In this document: piece by piece, positions 40,098-49,702 of the stretch
Numbering within the stretch: the stretch's first letter is position 1
How the letters are laid out: every line of letters starts with the position of its first letter
Assembly (NCBI RefSeq): GCF_001561995.1
Contig: NZ_LLWC01000037.1
Coordinates: 1-51,239, forward strand
DNA from: Polycladidibacter hongkongensis
Lineage (GTDB): Bacteria; Pseudomonadota; Alphaproteobacteria; Rhizobiales; Stappiaceae
Direction of reading: 5' to 3'
Length of the DNA stretch: 51,239 nucleotides
Translations under genes and position numbers: made by a program
Notes under the pieces: model-generated
Seen by the model: the letters and a program-made list of their open reading frames with translations, nothing else
Database searches by the model: none
What the model was told of the DNA's origin: nothing

Positions 40098-40847
40098 TTA
40101 TTGTGCGCTGGTGATATCAGCACCAAACCACTTCAGGGAGATCTCGGCGAGCTTGCCGCTTTCTTTCAGCTTGGTCAGAGCTGCATCAACCTTTGCCGCC
40201 AGTTTGTTGCCCTCTTCATCCTTGCGGAACGGCAAGGCATTGTGGATCTGGGAGAACGGCTTACCAGCCAGCGCCAATGGCAGCGGGGTTTCTTTAATTG
40301 TCTGTGCCGCAGAAATACGATCCATCACATAGGCATCAACGCGGCCAAGCGCAGTTTCCTGCTCAATGTTACTATCGTAAGTCTTAATGGTAATTTCATC
40401 GGCATAAGGCAGATCGCGCAGCAACTGCTCGAAGTTAGAGCCAAGGTTGACAGCAACGCTGCGACCCTTCAGCGCTTCAACGCCATTAATGGTCTCTTCA
40501 TTACCCTTTTTAACAACAACCTGCGCCCCGTCATATACATATGGCTGGGAGAAAGTGAATTTCTCCTGACGCGCTGGCGTTACGGTGATCTGGTTGGCAA
40601 TGGTGTCAATACGGCCCGCTTCCAAAGAACCAACGAGGCCGGAGAAACTCATGGTCACGAATTCCACATCATCACCGGTTTCTTCGCCAACAGCTTTCAT
40701 GACATCAACGTCAAAGCCCTGCAGCTGATCCTGCTTCACAAAGGTGAAGGGAAAGTAGCCACCAGACATACCAACACGAATGGTCTCGGCCTGAACAGGC
40801 AGTGCGAGCAATAGGGCACCTGCAGCAATCAAACTACGCATAATCAT
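40098..40847 (-). CDS. Polar amino-acid-binding periplasmic protein
   Basis: A 249-residue family-3 solute-binding protein. Signal peptide LIAAGALLLALPVQA-E. Mature parts ETIRVGMSGGYFPFTFVKQD, QGFDVDVMKAVGEETG and the GRVDAYVMDR segment are typical. It is the first gene of the operon. Confidence 0.92.
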   Translation of the reverse strand: MIMRSLIAAGALLLALPVQAETIRVGMSGGYFPFTFVKQDQLQGFDVDVMKAVGEETGDDVEFVTMSFSGLVGSLEAGRIDTIANQITVTPARQEKFTFSQPYVYDGAQVVVKKGNEETINGVEALKGRSVAVNLGSNFEQLLRDLPYADEITIKTYDSNIEQETALGRVDAYVMDRISAAQTIKETPLPLALAGKPFSQIHNALPFRKDEEGNKLAAKVDAALTKLKESGKLAEISLKWFGADITSAQ

Positions 40848-41227
40848 TAGTCCTGTGTTTTCGTTGCGTTGACCTGCAGATAGTCTCTATAGAAAAATTT
40901 TTCTAGATACCTGCGAAACTTGAAGAATATTCGCAAAACCATGCCAAGTTACGTGAGACAAAGAGATTCCATTACTGTTTATTCCGCACTTTCAGAACCA
41001 GAATCTAATCACCGCACCCCAAGGGAAATTCAAATTCTACAGAAATGCAGTTTACACCTGATATACTTTGCTTTTTGCACAGTCAGCCGCCTGCAAATGC
41101 CAATTCAGGCCATCCAAAGCGATGCGATTTCGGCTTTGCCCGAGGGTCGCAGCGCAATCACCCGCTCTTGCAATACCTTTTGATTTCTGTTGAAGCTGTA
41201 AGCTTGAAAAACGCCAAGAGATACACC
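40848..41227. promoter_or_regulatory. Divergent regulatory region between ABC operon and modA
   Basis: 380 bases without a convincing gene. A 16-base perfect palindrome TAGAAAAATTTTTCTA at 40890-40905 lies 43 bases before the binding-protein start and may be an operator. I do not see a clear ModE site or molybdenum riboswitch near modA. Confidence 0.5.
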
Positions 41228-41998
41228 GTGATCCTGACCCAAGCCTCTGCCCGCATCATACTCGCCGCCGCCATTCTGATCTCAGGGGGGCTGAGCGCTC
41301 AAAAGGGCTATGCAGCAAGCCTGCGCGTGGCTGTTGCCTCAAATTTCCAAAGCACGGCAAAACGGCTAACTGCGCAATACACCGTTCAAACGGGCAACAC
41401 CATCCGCTTCAGCTTTGCCTCCACCGGCACACTTTATACCCAGATCGCCCAAGGGGCGCCCTATGATGTCTTTCTTGCCGCCGACACCCAGCGCCCCCAA
41501 AAAGCGATTGAGCAAGGCCTCGCACTGAGCAGCCCCAGCTGCACCTACGCGCAAGGAACGCTCGCTCTCGTCTCCAGCGATCCAGAAACAAAAGTCACAG
41601 CACAAACCCTGCGAAATGCGCCAAGTGGCCGCCTTGCCATCGCCAATCCGCAAACCGCGCCATATGGGCGCGCCGCCAAGCAGGCCTTGCAAGCGCTGCA
41701 ACTCTGGCAACTATGGCAACCTCATCTGGTGCGCGGCAACAACATCGCACAGGCCTATCAATTCGTCGCCACAGGCAATGCGGAGCTTGGCCTTGTCGCT
41801 GCTTCCCAGCTGCCAACGAACGCGAAAAATCACTGGCTGCTCCCCCCCGCGCTATATGACCCCATCTTGCAAGGGGCGGTTGTCATCAGCACCTCGCAGC
41901 AGCAAGAAGCGGCAAAAGCCTTTGTGGAATTCCTCTGTAGCCGGGACGCTGCCAAGACAATCGCCAGCCAAAACTATATGATACCGCAGCGCCCATAA
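41228..41998 (+). CDS. modA: Molybdate-binding periplasmic protein
   Basis: A 256-residue protein from a GTG at 41228. Signal peptide ILAAAILISGGLSAQKGYA-A. Mature start ASLRVAVASNFQSTAKRLTA and motifs FSFASTGTLYTQIAQGAPYD, VFLAADTQRP and RLAIANPQTAPYGRAAK are those of ModA. Earlier starts are possible, but the signal peptide supports this one. Confidence 0.9.
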   Translation: MILTQASARIILAAAILISGGLSAQKGYAASLRVAVASNFQSTAKRLTAQYTVQTGNTIRFSFASTGTLYTQIAQGAPYDVFLAADTQRPQKAIEQGLALSSPSCTYAQGTLALVSSDPETKVTAQTLRNAPSGRLAIANPQTAPYGRAAKQALQALQLWQLWQPHLVRGNNIAQAYQFVATGNAELGLVAASQLPTNAKNHWLLPPALYDPILQGAVVISTSQQQEAAKAFVEFLCSRDAAKTIASQNYMIPQRP

Positions 41999-42034
41999 AC
42001 AACGGACAGTCTTACACCGCCCAAAGGAGGCCAA

Positions 42035-42721
42035 ATGGCAGAACTTGGCGAACTATGGCAACCGGTGCTGCTAAGCTTACAACTGGCAAGCCTCACCACC
42101 TTTATTCTGCTGCTGCTTGGTACCCCGCTTGCCTGGTGGCTTGCCCGCTCCCCCAGCAGGTTAAAAGAAGTCGTTGCCGCATTGGTTGCCCTGCCGCTGG
42201 TGCTGCCCCCCACCGTGCTTGGCTTTTATCTACTCATCGCCCTTGGCCCCTCCGGCCCCGTTGGCTGGACCAGTAGCCTCACCGGCCTGCGCTCCCTTGC
42301 CTTTTCCTTTACCGGGCTGGTTATCGCCTCGGTGATCTACTCACTCCCCTTTGCCGTTCAGCCCATCCGCTCCGCGTTTGAGGCCATCGGCCCACGCCCC
42401 TTTGAAGTCGCCGCAACCCTGCGCGCCAGCCCTTGGCAAAGCTTCTGGCGCGTTGGCCTGCCCCTTGCCCGCCCGGGCCTTGTCTCCGGCGCTGTGCTGG
42501 CATTTGCCCATACAATCGGCGAATTCGGCGTTGTGCTCATGATTGGCGGCAACATTCCGGGCGAAACCCGCGTTATCTCCGTTGCCATTTATGATTATGT
42601 CGAGACCTTGCAATGGGGCAAAGCGCATATGCTGTCCATCGGCCTGCTGCTTTTCGCCTTCCTTGTTATCCTCGCCACCCGGATAATCGATGCGCGCGCG
42701 CAGCGCAAACACGCCAGCTAG
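42035..42721 (+). CDS. modB: Molybdate ABC transporter permease
   Basis: A 228-residue membrane protein. [20 protein letters not shown], the EAA loop ([20 protein letters not shown]) and [20 protein letters not shown] are clear ModB hallmarks. AAAGGAGG precedes the ATG. Part of the modABC operon. Confidence 0.93.
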   Translation: MAELGELWQPVLLSLQLASLTTFILLLLGTPLAWWLARSPSRLKEVVAALVALPLVLPPTVLGFYLLIALGPSGPVGWTSSLTGLRSLAFSFTGLVIASVIYSLPFAVQPIRSAFEAIGPRPFEVAATLRASPWQSFWRVGLPLARPGLVSGAVLAFAHTIGEFGVVLMIGGNIPGETRVISVAIYDYVETLQWGKAHMLSIGLLLFAFLVILATRIIDARAQRKHAS

Positions 42722-42739
42722 CACTGCGGACGCCTTCAT

Positions 42740-43849
42740 ATGACCACAGCTCAAAACGCTCCTGCCCTTCACGCCCGCCTAAACGGCCAAATCGGTGATC
42801 TAGCGCTAGATGTAGAACTCAGCATTCCAGAACAAGGCATCACCGCACTCTTCGGACCCTCTGGCTGCGGTAAAACCACCATCCTGCGCGCCCTTGCCGG
42901 GCTAAACCGGCTCAATGGCCAGATCACCGCCTTTGGCCAATGCTGGCAAAACAACAAGAACGGCAGTTTTTGCGCCCCCCATCAGCGCCGTGTGGGCTAT
43001 GTATTTCAAGAGGCAAGCCTGTTTCCCCATCTCTCGGTCGCGCAAAACCTTAGCTTTTCTGCCCGCTACACAAAGCACCTCACCAACACCGCTTTGCCGG
43101 AACAGCAGGTGATTGAGCTGCTCGGCCTCGCCCCGCTGCTCGCCCGCACACCCCACGCCCTTTCAGGCGGCGAGCGCCAACGCGTTGCCATTGGTCGCGC
43201 CCTTTTAAGTGCGCCGCAAATCCTGTTAATGGATGAACCGCTAAGCGCCCTCGATACCCAAAGCAAACAAGAAATCCTGCCGTTTCTGGAAAGCCTCCAT
43301 CGCCGCCTTGCCCTGCCCATAGTCTATGTTAGCCACGATATTGGCGAGGTCACCCGGCTGGCTGATACGCTCGTTTGCTTGCGGCGCGGCAAGGTGCTTT
43401 CTCAAGGCCCTCTCGCCCAGCAACTGCAAAGCCTCACCCCGCTTCCCGGCATGAGCGCCAGCCAAAGCCGCTCCCTGCTACAAGGCACAGTGCTGGCATT
43501 CGATGAAGATACACAAATAACCAAACTGGCCGTAGGTAGCCACTGCTTCGAGGTCCCCGGCAAGATCGGCCCCATTGGCACCAATCGCCGCCTGATCATT
43601 CACGCAAGCGATGTCTCCTTAGCCCTCACCCGCCCGCAAGGGGTGAGCCTGCGCAATATCATCTCCATGCATATCAGCGATATTCAAGAGCTGACAGGCA
43701 CCCCGTTTGCGCAGGTCAAACTGGAAAACGGCCCCCTACAGCTAAAATCACGCCTGACCCGCGCCTCCTGCAAAGAGCTACAGCTCTCACCCGGCATGCC
43801 CGTGTTTGCTATGGTCAAATCCATTAGTTTCGCAGATCATAATTTGTAA
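42740..43849 (+). CDS. modC: Molybdate ABC transporter ATPase
   Basis: A 369-residue ATPase. Walker A LFGPSGCGKTTILRALAG, signature LSGGERQRVAIGRAL, Walker B ILLMDEPLSALD, H-loop YVSHDIGEV. The last 65 residues form a Mop/TOBE domain (SLRNIISMHISDIQELTGTP) that binds oxyanion, typical of ModC. Confidence 0.93.
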   Translation: MTTAQNAPALHARLNGQIGDLALDVELSIPEQGITALFGPSGCGKTTILRALAGLNRLNGQITAFGQCWQNNKNGSFCAPHQRRVGYVFQEASLFPHLSVAQNLSFSARYTKHLTNTALPEQQVIELLGLAPLLARTPHALSGGERQRVAIGRALLSAPQILLMDEPLSALDTQSKQEILPFLESLHRRLALPIVYVSHDIGEVTRLADTLVCLRRGKVLSQGPLAQQLQSLTPLPGMSASQSRSLLQGTVLAFDEDTQITKLAVGSHCFEVPGKIGPIGTNRRLIIHASDVSLALTRPQGVSLRNIISMHISDIQELTGTPFAQVKLENGPLQLKSRLTRASCKELQLSPGMPVFAMVKSISFADHNL

Positions 43850-43945
43850 ATACGTCGCGCCAACAGCCGCTGCCAAAGCTGGCCAAGCAAAAGGCCCGGC
43901 TACTCAGCCAGGCCCCATATTCATTTAGGCATAAATGCAAGCCAA

Positions 43946-45322
43946 TTACGCAGGCTCAACCTCGGCCAGTGCCCGGTGCGTTGCCACCAGATCCTGATAC
44001 CAATAGCCACTTTTCTTGATAGTGCGCTGCTGTGTTTCATAGTCCACATGCACAATACCGAAGCGCATAGAATACCCAAAGGCCCACTCGTAATTGTCCA
44101 TCAAGCTCCAGGCAAAATACCCCTTAAGTGGCACGCCCTTGTCCAGCGCATCGGCAACCGCACCAATATGCTTCTCGTAGTATTCCAGCCGTGGCTGGTC
44201 ATCAACTACCCCGTCAACTGGGCCCATATTGTATGCGGCTCCGTTTTCGGTGATGTAAACCGGCGGCATGTCATAGCGCTTGTAAACATCCACGAGGAAA
44301 TCGGTCAGGCCTTCTGCGCGAATTTCCCAGCCGATATCCGTACGCACGTCACTATCGGTGGACGGCACGCCAATTGTTGCAGGATAGACAGCATCCGGCG
44401 CCGGATCATGCTTAACGGTTTCAGGGTTGTAGAAGTTGTAACCCCACCAATCCAGCGGCTGGTGAATGCGCTCCAGATCGCCCTCGCGCAGGTCCATCTT
44501 GTCACCATGTGCAGCAAGGAACCCTTCATCATACTTACCCGCGAACATGGGCGAGAGGAAAGCCCCGTTGTTAAACTGGTAGAAGCGCTCCACCGCTGCC
44601 TTGTCCTCCGCGCTATCACTGGCTGCATAGGTGGAGAACGAGTTCAAAACCACACCCATCTGGATATCGGCACGCTCCGCCCGCGCAGCGAGCACCGCTG
44701 TCCCATGCGCCAGATTAAAGGTGTGCACAGAAGCAATTGCAGCCTCCATAGATTTTTCACCAGGTGCATGCGCGCCGATCAAATGCGAAAGATAGGAGGC
44801 GCACCATGGCTCATTCAGCGTGGCCAACCCGTCAATCCGGTCCCCCAAACGCTTGACAACGGCGCTGGTGTATTCACCAAACGCATCCGCCGTATCGCGG
44901 CAGGTCCAGCCACCAAATCCGGCCAGCGCCAAAGGCAAATCCCAGTGATAAAGAGTCGGGAACACCTTGATATTGCGCGCCACCAGCCCGTCAATTAGCC
45001 GGTCATAAAAGTCCAGCCCTTCTTCATTGACAGCGCCGCGCCCGTCCGGAATGACCCGCGGCCAAGCAATCGACAAACGGTAGGCCTCAACACCCAATTC
45101 CTTAATCAAATCAAGATCACTTTCCCAAAGGTGGTAGTGATCACAAGCCACCTCGCCAGTGTGCCCTTCAAACACCCGTCCGGGCATTTTGGAAAACGCA
45201 TCCCAGATGGAAGGCTTCCGCCCCCCTTCATTTGCCGCCCCTTCAATCTGATAGGCAGCGGTGGCTACACCAAACATAAAGCCCTTTGGAAAACGGGCCG
45301 CTAATTGTTTTGCAGAAGACAT
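43946..45322 (-). CDS. Beta-glucosidase, glycoside hydrolase family 1
   Basis: A 458-residue enzyme. I start at 45322 (MSSAKQLAARFPKGFMFGVA) with GAGGT upstream. ATAAYQIEGAANEGGRKPSI, the acid/base Glu in LATLNEPWC and the nucleophile Glu in VYITENGAAYN are GH1 hallmarks. It hydrolyses beta-glucosides in the cytoplasm. No sugar transporter is adjacent; a LacI-type operator lies about 340 bases upstream. Confidence 0.93.
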   Translation of the reverse strand: MSSAKQLAARFPKGFMFGVATAAYQIEGAANEGGRKPSIWDAFSKMPGRVFEGHTGEVACDHYHLWESDLDLIKELGVEAYRLSIAWPRVIPDGRGAVNEEGLDFYDRLIDGLVARNIKVFPTLYHWDLPLALAGFGGWTCRDTADAFGEYTSAVVKRLGDRIDGLATLNEPWCASYLSHLIGAHAPGEKSMEAAIASVHTFNLAHGTAVLAARAERADIQMGVVLNSFSTYAASDSAEDKAAVERFYQFNNGAFLSPMFAGKYDEGFLAAHGDKMDLREGDLERIHQPLDWWGYNFYNPETVKHDPAPDAVYPATIGVPSTDSDVRTDIGWEIRAEGLTDFLVDVYKRYDMPPVYITENGAAYNMGPVDGVVDDQPRLEYYEKHIGAVADALDKGVPLKGYFAWSLMDNYEWAFGYSMRFGIVHVDYETQQRTIKKSGYWYQDLVATHRALAEVEPA

Positions 45323-45360
45323 GAAAACCTCGCATCCGCGCATCTATGCGCTTTCGCAAT

Positions 45361-45573
45361 TTACCTTAATAAGCTATCTCGCCACGTCAGCACAGCCGTG
45401 GCACATACCACCCCGCGGCGCCAAGCCCACACGTCGGGACGGCACTTCAGGTTGGGCGGATAAAAGAATGCGTTTCCCCAGTCGCTCTCATCAAAGAGCG
45501 GCGTGTCAGCATTCAAATCAATTTCTTCATGGAGGATTTGCCAACGTTCGAAAACGCAGGCATCGAACCGCAC
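45361..45573 (-). CDS. Possible small protein upstream of beta-glucosidase
   Basis: A 70-residue frame from a GTG, with a plausible composition (MRFDACVFERWQILHEEIDL, then an acidic and Trp-containing middle). It lies between the operator and the GH1 gene. The start lacks a well-spaced Shine-Dalgarno site. I keep it as a weak candidate. Confidence 0.25.
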   Translation of the reverse strand: MRFDACVFERWQILHEEIDLNADTPLFDESDWGNAFFYPPNLKCRPDVWAWRRGVVCATAVLTWRDSLLR

Positions 45574-45659
45574 CTCCCAGAACGGTACACGCCAGCCAAA
45601 CCATCAAGACCTCCCAGACCTATGGCAACTTAATCACCTAACAACTCCAGCTATAGCGC

Positions 45660-45675
45660 ATGTAAACGCTTACAT
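45660..45675. promoter_or_regulatory. LacI-family-type operator
   Basis: ATGTAAACGCTTACAT is a 16-base near-palindrome with the central CG typical of LacI/GalR-family sites. It may govern the GH1 gene to its left or the amidohydrolase to its right. No LacI-type regulator is in the window. Confidence 0.65.
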
Positions 45676-45885
45676 CAAGCGATTCACACGCTATACCTAC
45701 GGCGCAAACACCCCAATTTCTTTAGTTTTCATCGGCTATTGTGTCGCATGCCCGCCCGCCATTACCGCACCGGTCCATAAGTGGCTTAAATCACATCTGT
45801 ATTTGCCACTATGCACTATGAGGACACGCGAAACGCGACCTGCGCTATAACAAAATGCACCCGCAATAAATGTAGGCAACATAAG

Positions 45886-47289
45886 ATGAAACTCACGATA
45901 CCTTTGTGCACCGCAGCCAGTATAATCGCTCTTGCCTCCCATGCGGCGGTGCAAACACCCGTCGACACGCTTATAACCAACGGCCACATCCTCACCATGG
46001 ATGCACAAAAGGCGGAGTTCCCTCACGGCTTGGTCGCCATTAAAGACGATAGGATCATCGCGGTCACCGATGGCTCGGATGTTGCAAGCTACACAGCAAA
46101 GCGCACCCTTGATGCCAAGGGAGACATCGTCATGCCCGGCCTCATTAACACGCACACCCACGTCTCCATGAGCGTGTTTCGCTCACTTGCCGATGATGTT
46201 CCAGACCGCCTGCATCGCTATATCTTCCCGCTAGAGGGCAAGCTGGTTTCCCGCGACATGGTGCGCATAGGCGCAAATCTGGGCAATGTGGAGATGCTAA
46301 AAGGCGGCGTCACCACCTACGCCGACATGTACTATTTCGAAGATGAAGTCGCCAAAACCGTCGACACTATCGGCATGCGCGCCGTCCTCGGTGAAACCGT
46401 GATCAAGTTTCCGGTGGCCGATGCGAAAAACGCACAGGAAGGTATCAACTACGCCCTCAATTTCATTGAGCAATACAAAGATCACCCGCGCATAACGCCC
46501 GCCTTTGCCCCGCACGCACCTTACACAAACACCACTGAAACCCTAAAGCAGCTTTCCAAGCTTTCGCAGGAGCTGGATGTCCCGGTAATGATTCACCTCG
46601 CAGAATCCCACCGCGAGAGCGAAAAAATTGCTGAGCGTTCCGGCGGGCTTTCACCAGTTGCCTACATGAATGAAATCGGCGCCCTCAACGACAAGCTCAT
46701 TGCCGCGCACGTTATTAATGCAGATGATGCCGACATCGCCTTGCTTAAAGCGAACGACGTTGGCATTGCCCACAACATGAGCGCCAACATTAAATCGGCC
46801 AAAGGCGTATCACCTGCTCTAAAAATGTTTGACGAAGGGCTGCGCATCGGCCTTGGCACAGATGGCCCCATGTCCGGCAACACTCTGAGCACGCTGGATG
46901 AGTTCAATCAGGTCGCCAAAGTGCACAAACTCGCCAACAAAGACCGCGCCGCCATGCCCCCCATCAAGGTGGTAGAAATGGCCACAATTGGCGCCGCTCG
47001 TGCCTTGCATATGGAAGAGCAGATCGGTTCTCTAGAGGTTGGCAAACAGGCCGATATCATCATCATCGACACCAAAGCGCCAAACATGGTGCCGATCTAC
47101 AACCCCTACTCCGCGCTGGTCTATTCCGCCTATTCCAGCAACGTCAAGCATAGCTTCGTTGCCGGACGTCAGCTGATGCAGGATCGAAAAATCCTCACCG
47201 TCGATGAATCCAAGATCATTGAAGAAGCGCAGGGCTTCGCCAAAATCGTCCGCAAGACTGTCATCGAAAGCGGCGAAAAGGTGCAGTAG
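45886..47289 (+). CDS. Exported MtaD/TrzN-like amidohydrolase
   Basis: A 467-residue amidohydrolase. I start at 45886 because MKLTIPLCTAASIIALASHA is a signal peptide; the earlier frame start gives a poor N-terminus. Metal motifs: NTHTHVSMSVFRSLADD, the MIHLAESHRE loop, AAHVINAD, HNMSANIKSAKG and GLGTDGPMSGNT, as in MTA/SAH deaminases and relatives acting on amino-heterocycles. Periplasmic location is unusual for an MTA/SAH deaminase, so the substrate may differ. Confidence 0.82.
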   Translation: MKLTIPLCTAASIIALASHAAVQTPVDTLITNGHILTMDAQKAEFPHGLVAIKDDRIIAVTDGSDVASYTAKRTLDAKGDIVMPGLINTHTHVSMSVFRSLADDVPDRLHRYIFPLEGKLVSRDMVRIGANLGNVEMLKGGVTTYADMYYFEDEVAKTVDTIGMRAVLGETVIKFPVADAKNAQEGINYALNFIEQYKDHPRITPAFAPHAPYTNTTETLKQLSKLSQELDVPVMIHLAESHRESEKIAERSGGLSPVAYMNEIGALNDKLIAAHVINADDADIALLKANDVGIAHNMSANIKSAKGVSPALKMFDEGLRIGLGTDGPMSGNTLSTLDEFNQVAKVHKLANKDRAAMPPIKVVEMATIGAARALHMEEQIGSLEVGKQADIIIIDTKAPNMVPIYNPYSALVYSAYSSNVKHSFVAGRQLMQDRKILTVDESKIIEEAQGFAKIVRKTVIESGEKVQ

Positions 47290-47314
47290 CTTCAAGAACA
47301 ACCCAACAAACAAA

Positions 47315-47349
47315 GCCAAGGAGGTGCGTCCCCCCTTGGCCTTTTTTTT
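47315..47349 (+). terminator. Amidohydrolase terminator
   Basis: GCCAAGG (47315-47321) pairs with CCTTGGC (47334-47340), then CT8 on the plus strand. Confidence 0.88.
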
Positions 47350-47373
47350 AAAAACTACCAAAGCTACTGGCAG

Positions 47374-48936
47374 TTAAGGTTTCGGCCGGCGGCTCCGTGC
47401 TGCATCTGCTCCGCCGCGCCCCCGCGCTGCGCCGCGTACTGCACCCTTGGACCCTGTGTTGCCCCGGGGCTTCTGTCCGCTTCTCGGCTTACCGCCCCGT
47501 CGCTGCTCTGCTGGGCCGTTGCCAGCTGTCTTGCGCTCACCGCGTTCACCTGCGTTCTGTGGTTGTTTTTGTTCGCCCCGTCCACGCTCTGCCGCCGCGG
47601 CTTTGGCAGGCCGCGGCTTGCGCCGCTCACCTGCCCCTTTGCTCTCGCCTTGCCCACCGGCACCATCCTTTCTAGCAGATGGTCGGCGCCGCCCTTTTTG
47701 TGGTCGCTTGTGCCGAGTAAGTTGCGCGGGCTTCTCCAGCGGGTCAAACGACAGAGCATCCTCGCCAAAATCTCCATCGCCAGAGGGAATGCGCCGCCCG
47801 ATCAGTCTTTCGATATCCCGCAGGTACGGCAGTTCCGTGGAATCGCATAGCGAGACCGCAACGCCGCTCTTACCCGCCCGAGCTGTCCGGCCAATGCGGT
47901 GCACATAAGCTTCCGGCACATTGGGCAGCTCGTAGTTCACCACGTGGCTGACCCCGTCAATATCAATACCGCGTGCAGCAATGTCCGTTGCCACCAGAAT
48001 GGTAATCGACCCGCTTTTAAACGCATCGAGCGCCCGCTCCCGCTGCCGCTGGCTCTTGTTGCCATGGATCGCCGCAGAGGCCAGTCCAGCTTTCTCCAAA
48101 TAGCCACTCACCCGGTCCGCTCCGCGCTTGGTGCGGGTAAACACAATAGCGCGCTCCACAGCACTTTCTGTGAACACCTCTTCCAGCGCTGCCCGTTTGG
48201 CACTGGAATTTAAATAGCGCACCGACTGGTCAATTTTTTCAATCGGCCGCGAGACTGGGGCCACAGAGATTTCCGCAGGATCCTGCAAAAACTCTTTTGC
48301 CAGCTTGCGGATTTGCACCGGCATAGTCGCCGACAGCAGTACAACCTGCCGTGGCTTCGGCACCTTTCCCATAATTCGGCGGATCGCGGGCGCAAACCCC
48401 AGATCGAGCATCTGGTCCGCTTCATCCAGCACCACAGTTGTCGTCGCATCCAGCCGCAAACCGCCCGTACCCAAATGGTCTTCCAGACGCCCCGGCGTTG
48501 CAATGACAATATCCAGACCTTTGGCCAGCGCCCGCAGCTGCGGCCCATGCTTCACCCCCCCGAAAATCACCGCCAGTGATGGCCCGATAAATTCTCCGTA
48601 GTTGCGTACACTCTCGGCAATCTGCGAGGCAAGTTCGCGCGTCGGCGCCAGAATAAGCGCCCGGCAAGTGTGTGGCTCGGGCTTTTTTCGATCCTGCGCC
48701 AACGCACTCAGCAAAGGCAACACAAACGCCGCCGTCTTGCCCGTGCCGGTCTGCGCAATGCCAAGCACATCCCGCCCTGCCCGCATCACAGGAATAACTT
48801 CACTCTGGATCGGCGTCGGGGCAGAGTAGCCCTGTTCGTTGACAGCACGCAAAATAGGCTCGGCGAGCCCGGCTTCAGCAAAAGTTTTCAAAGAGTTTCT
48901 CTCATATGTAATCGCCGCGCGGCCTGCTGCGCGCAT
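47374..48936 (-). CDS. DEAD-box RNA helicase, RhlE type
   Basis: A 520-residue helicase. Q-motif YSAPTPIQSEVIPVM, Walker A IAQTGTGKTAAF, DEAD box VLDEADQMLDLG, SAT in LLSATMP, motif V ATDIAARGIDIDG and motif VI HRIGRTARAG. The last 140 residues are basic and Gly/Arg/Lys/Pro-rich, for RNA contact. The true start is uncertain: a TTG at 48891 with GAGAGA upstream would remove 15 residues that lie before the conserved KTFAEAGLA. Confidence 0.9.
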   Translation of the reverse strand: MRAAGRAAITYERNSLKTFAEAGLAEPILRAVNEQGYSAPTPIQSEVIPVMRAGRDVLGIAQTGTGKTAAFVLPLLSALAQDRKKPEPHTCRALILAPTRELASQIAESVRNYGEFIGPSLAVIFGGVKHGPQLRALAKGLDIVIATPGRLEDHLGTGGLRLDATTTVVLDEADQMLDLGFAPAIRRIMGKVPKPRQVVLLSATMPVQIRKLAKEFLQDPAEISVAPVSRPIEKIDQSVRYLNSSAKRAALEEVFTESAVERAIVFTRTKRGADRVSGYLEKAGLASAAIHGNKSQRQRERALDAFKSGSITILVATDIAARGIDIDGVSHVVNYELPNVPEAYVHRIGRTARAGKSGVAVSLCDSTELPYLRDIERLIGRRIPSGDGDFGEDALSFDPLEKPAQLTRHKRPQKGRRRPSARKDGAGGQGESKGAGERRKPRPAKAAAAERGRGEQKQPQNAGERGERKTAGNGPAEQRRGGKPRSGQKPRGNTGSKGAVRGAARGRGGADAARSRRPKP

Positions 48937-49281
48937 TCTAGCGGCGCGAGGGGCAATCGTTGATACGCGGCTGCAAAAAGAAAGCGCTGGCTGCGCACAA
49001 ACACGTTGTGTCGCCGCTGCACTTACAAATATGAAGTCCGTAAACGAGAGTGAGGCGAAACCTCAATAAACGCATGGGACCACGGTTCACGCCCGTGCTT
49101 TATCCCGCTCGAGCCAGGTTTCTTTGCGAGTATGCGCCTCTTCATTTTAGCGATACTTGAAACCAAAAGGGCCGCCTTAGTACTCACGACGTGCGTCGCA
49201 AGCTGGCAGGCGATAAGGCTCCTCTACCGCTAATCCCCGCAAAAAGCAAGATAGATTAGCGACCTGTTCTCAATCTGCTCC
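48937..49281. other. Intergenic stretch without recognised genes
   Basis: 345 bases. A frame continuing the 49282-49656 protein in another register (KVGWIEEQIENRSLIYLAFC) is open briefly, which might reflect decay of that gene. Otherwise I see nothing. Confidence 0.4.
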
Positions 49282-49656
49282 TCAATCCAGCCCACTTTCT
49301 TTTAGCAAAATACTGTCAACAGCAACGGTACAATTGAATATGTAATAGTCGGGCTGTACCTTGCTGCCATCATGGTCAATCAGGGTTAGCGGGAAGAACT
49401 GGTGCACGCCGGGCTCGAATTCTTCCAGCAAGTCTTTAAAGCGCTGGCTGGCGACACAGCGGCCTGCTGTTTGAAAGACATCAGGGATCCGCTTTTTTTT
49501 GGTGCGCCGTGCAGTGCGGGGCACGTTTTCCGGGTCCCACCAGAAACCAAAGCCGTAAACTGGAACAACGGCCTTAATAAATGAAGCCGGCTTATTATCA
49601 AAGGTGAAGTCCGGAGTGGACCAAGCTTGTAGGACTTGATGTAAGTACCATGCCAT
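49282..49656 (-). pseudogene. Imm11 (DUF1629)-like protein, N-terminal part only
   Basis: A 124-residue protein. MAWYLHQVLQAWSTPDFTFD and VASQRFKDLLEEFEPGVHQF followed by FPLTLIDHDG resemble the Imm11 immunity-protein family of polymorphic toxin systems. It then reaches DYYIFNCTVAVDSILLKESG and stops, where full-length members continue for 70-100 more residues. It therefore seems truncated at the C-terminus. The neighbouring gene has the complementary C-terminal part. Confidence 0.5.
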
Positions 49657-49702
49657 AATTACAGTTTTCCCTTAAGGTTGCGCCGAGAAAATACTCAATG
49701 AA

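Larger units (their letters stand above)
45323..45885. promoter_or_regulatory. Divergent region between beta-glucosidase and amidohydrolase
   Basis: 563 bases holding the weak frame at 45361-45573 and a LacI-type palindrome at 45660-45675. Nothing else is recognisable. Confidence 0.5.

Noticed and set aside
43976-44998. Open frame of 340 codons antisense to beta-glucosidase
   Set aside because: Mirror of a clear GH1 gene; composition rich in His, Arg and Cys as typical of antisense frames.
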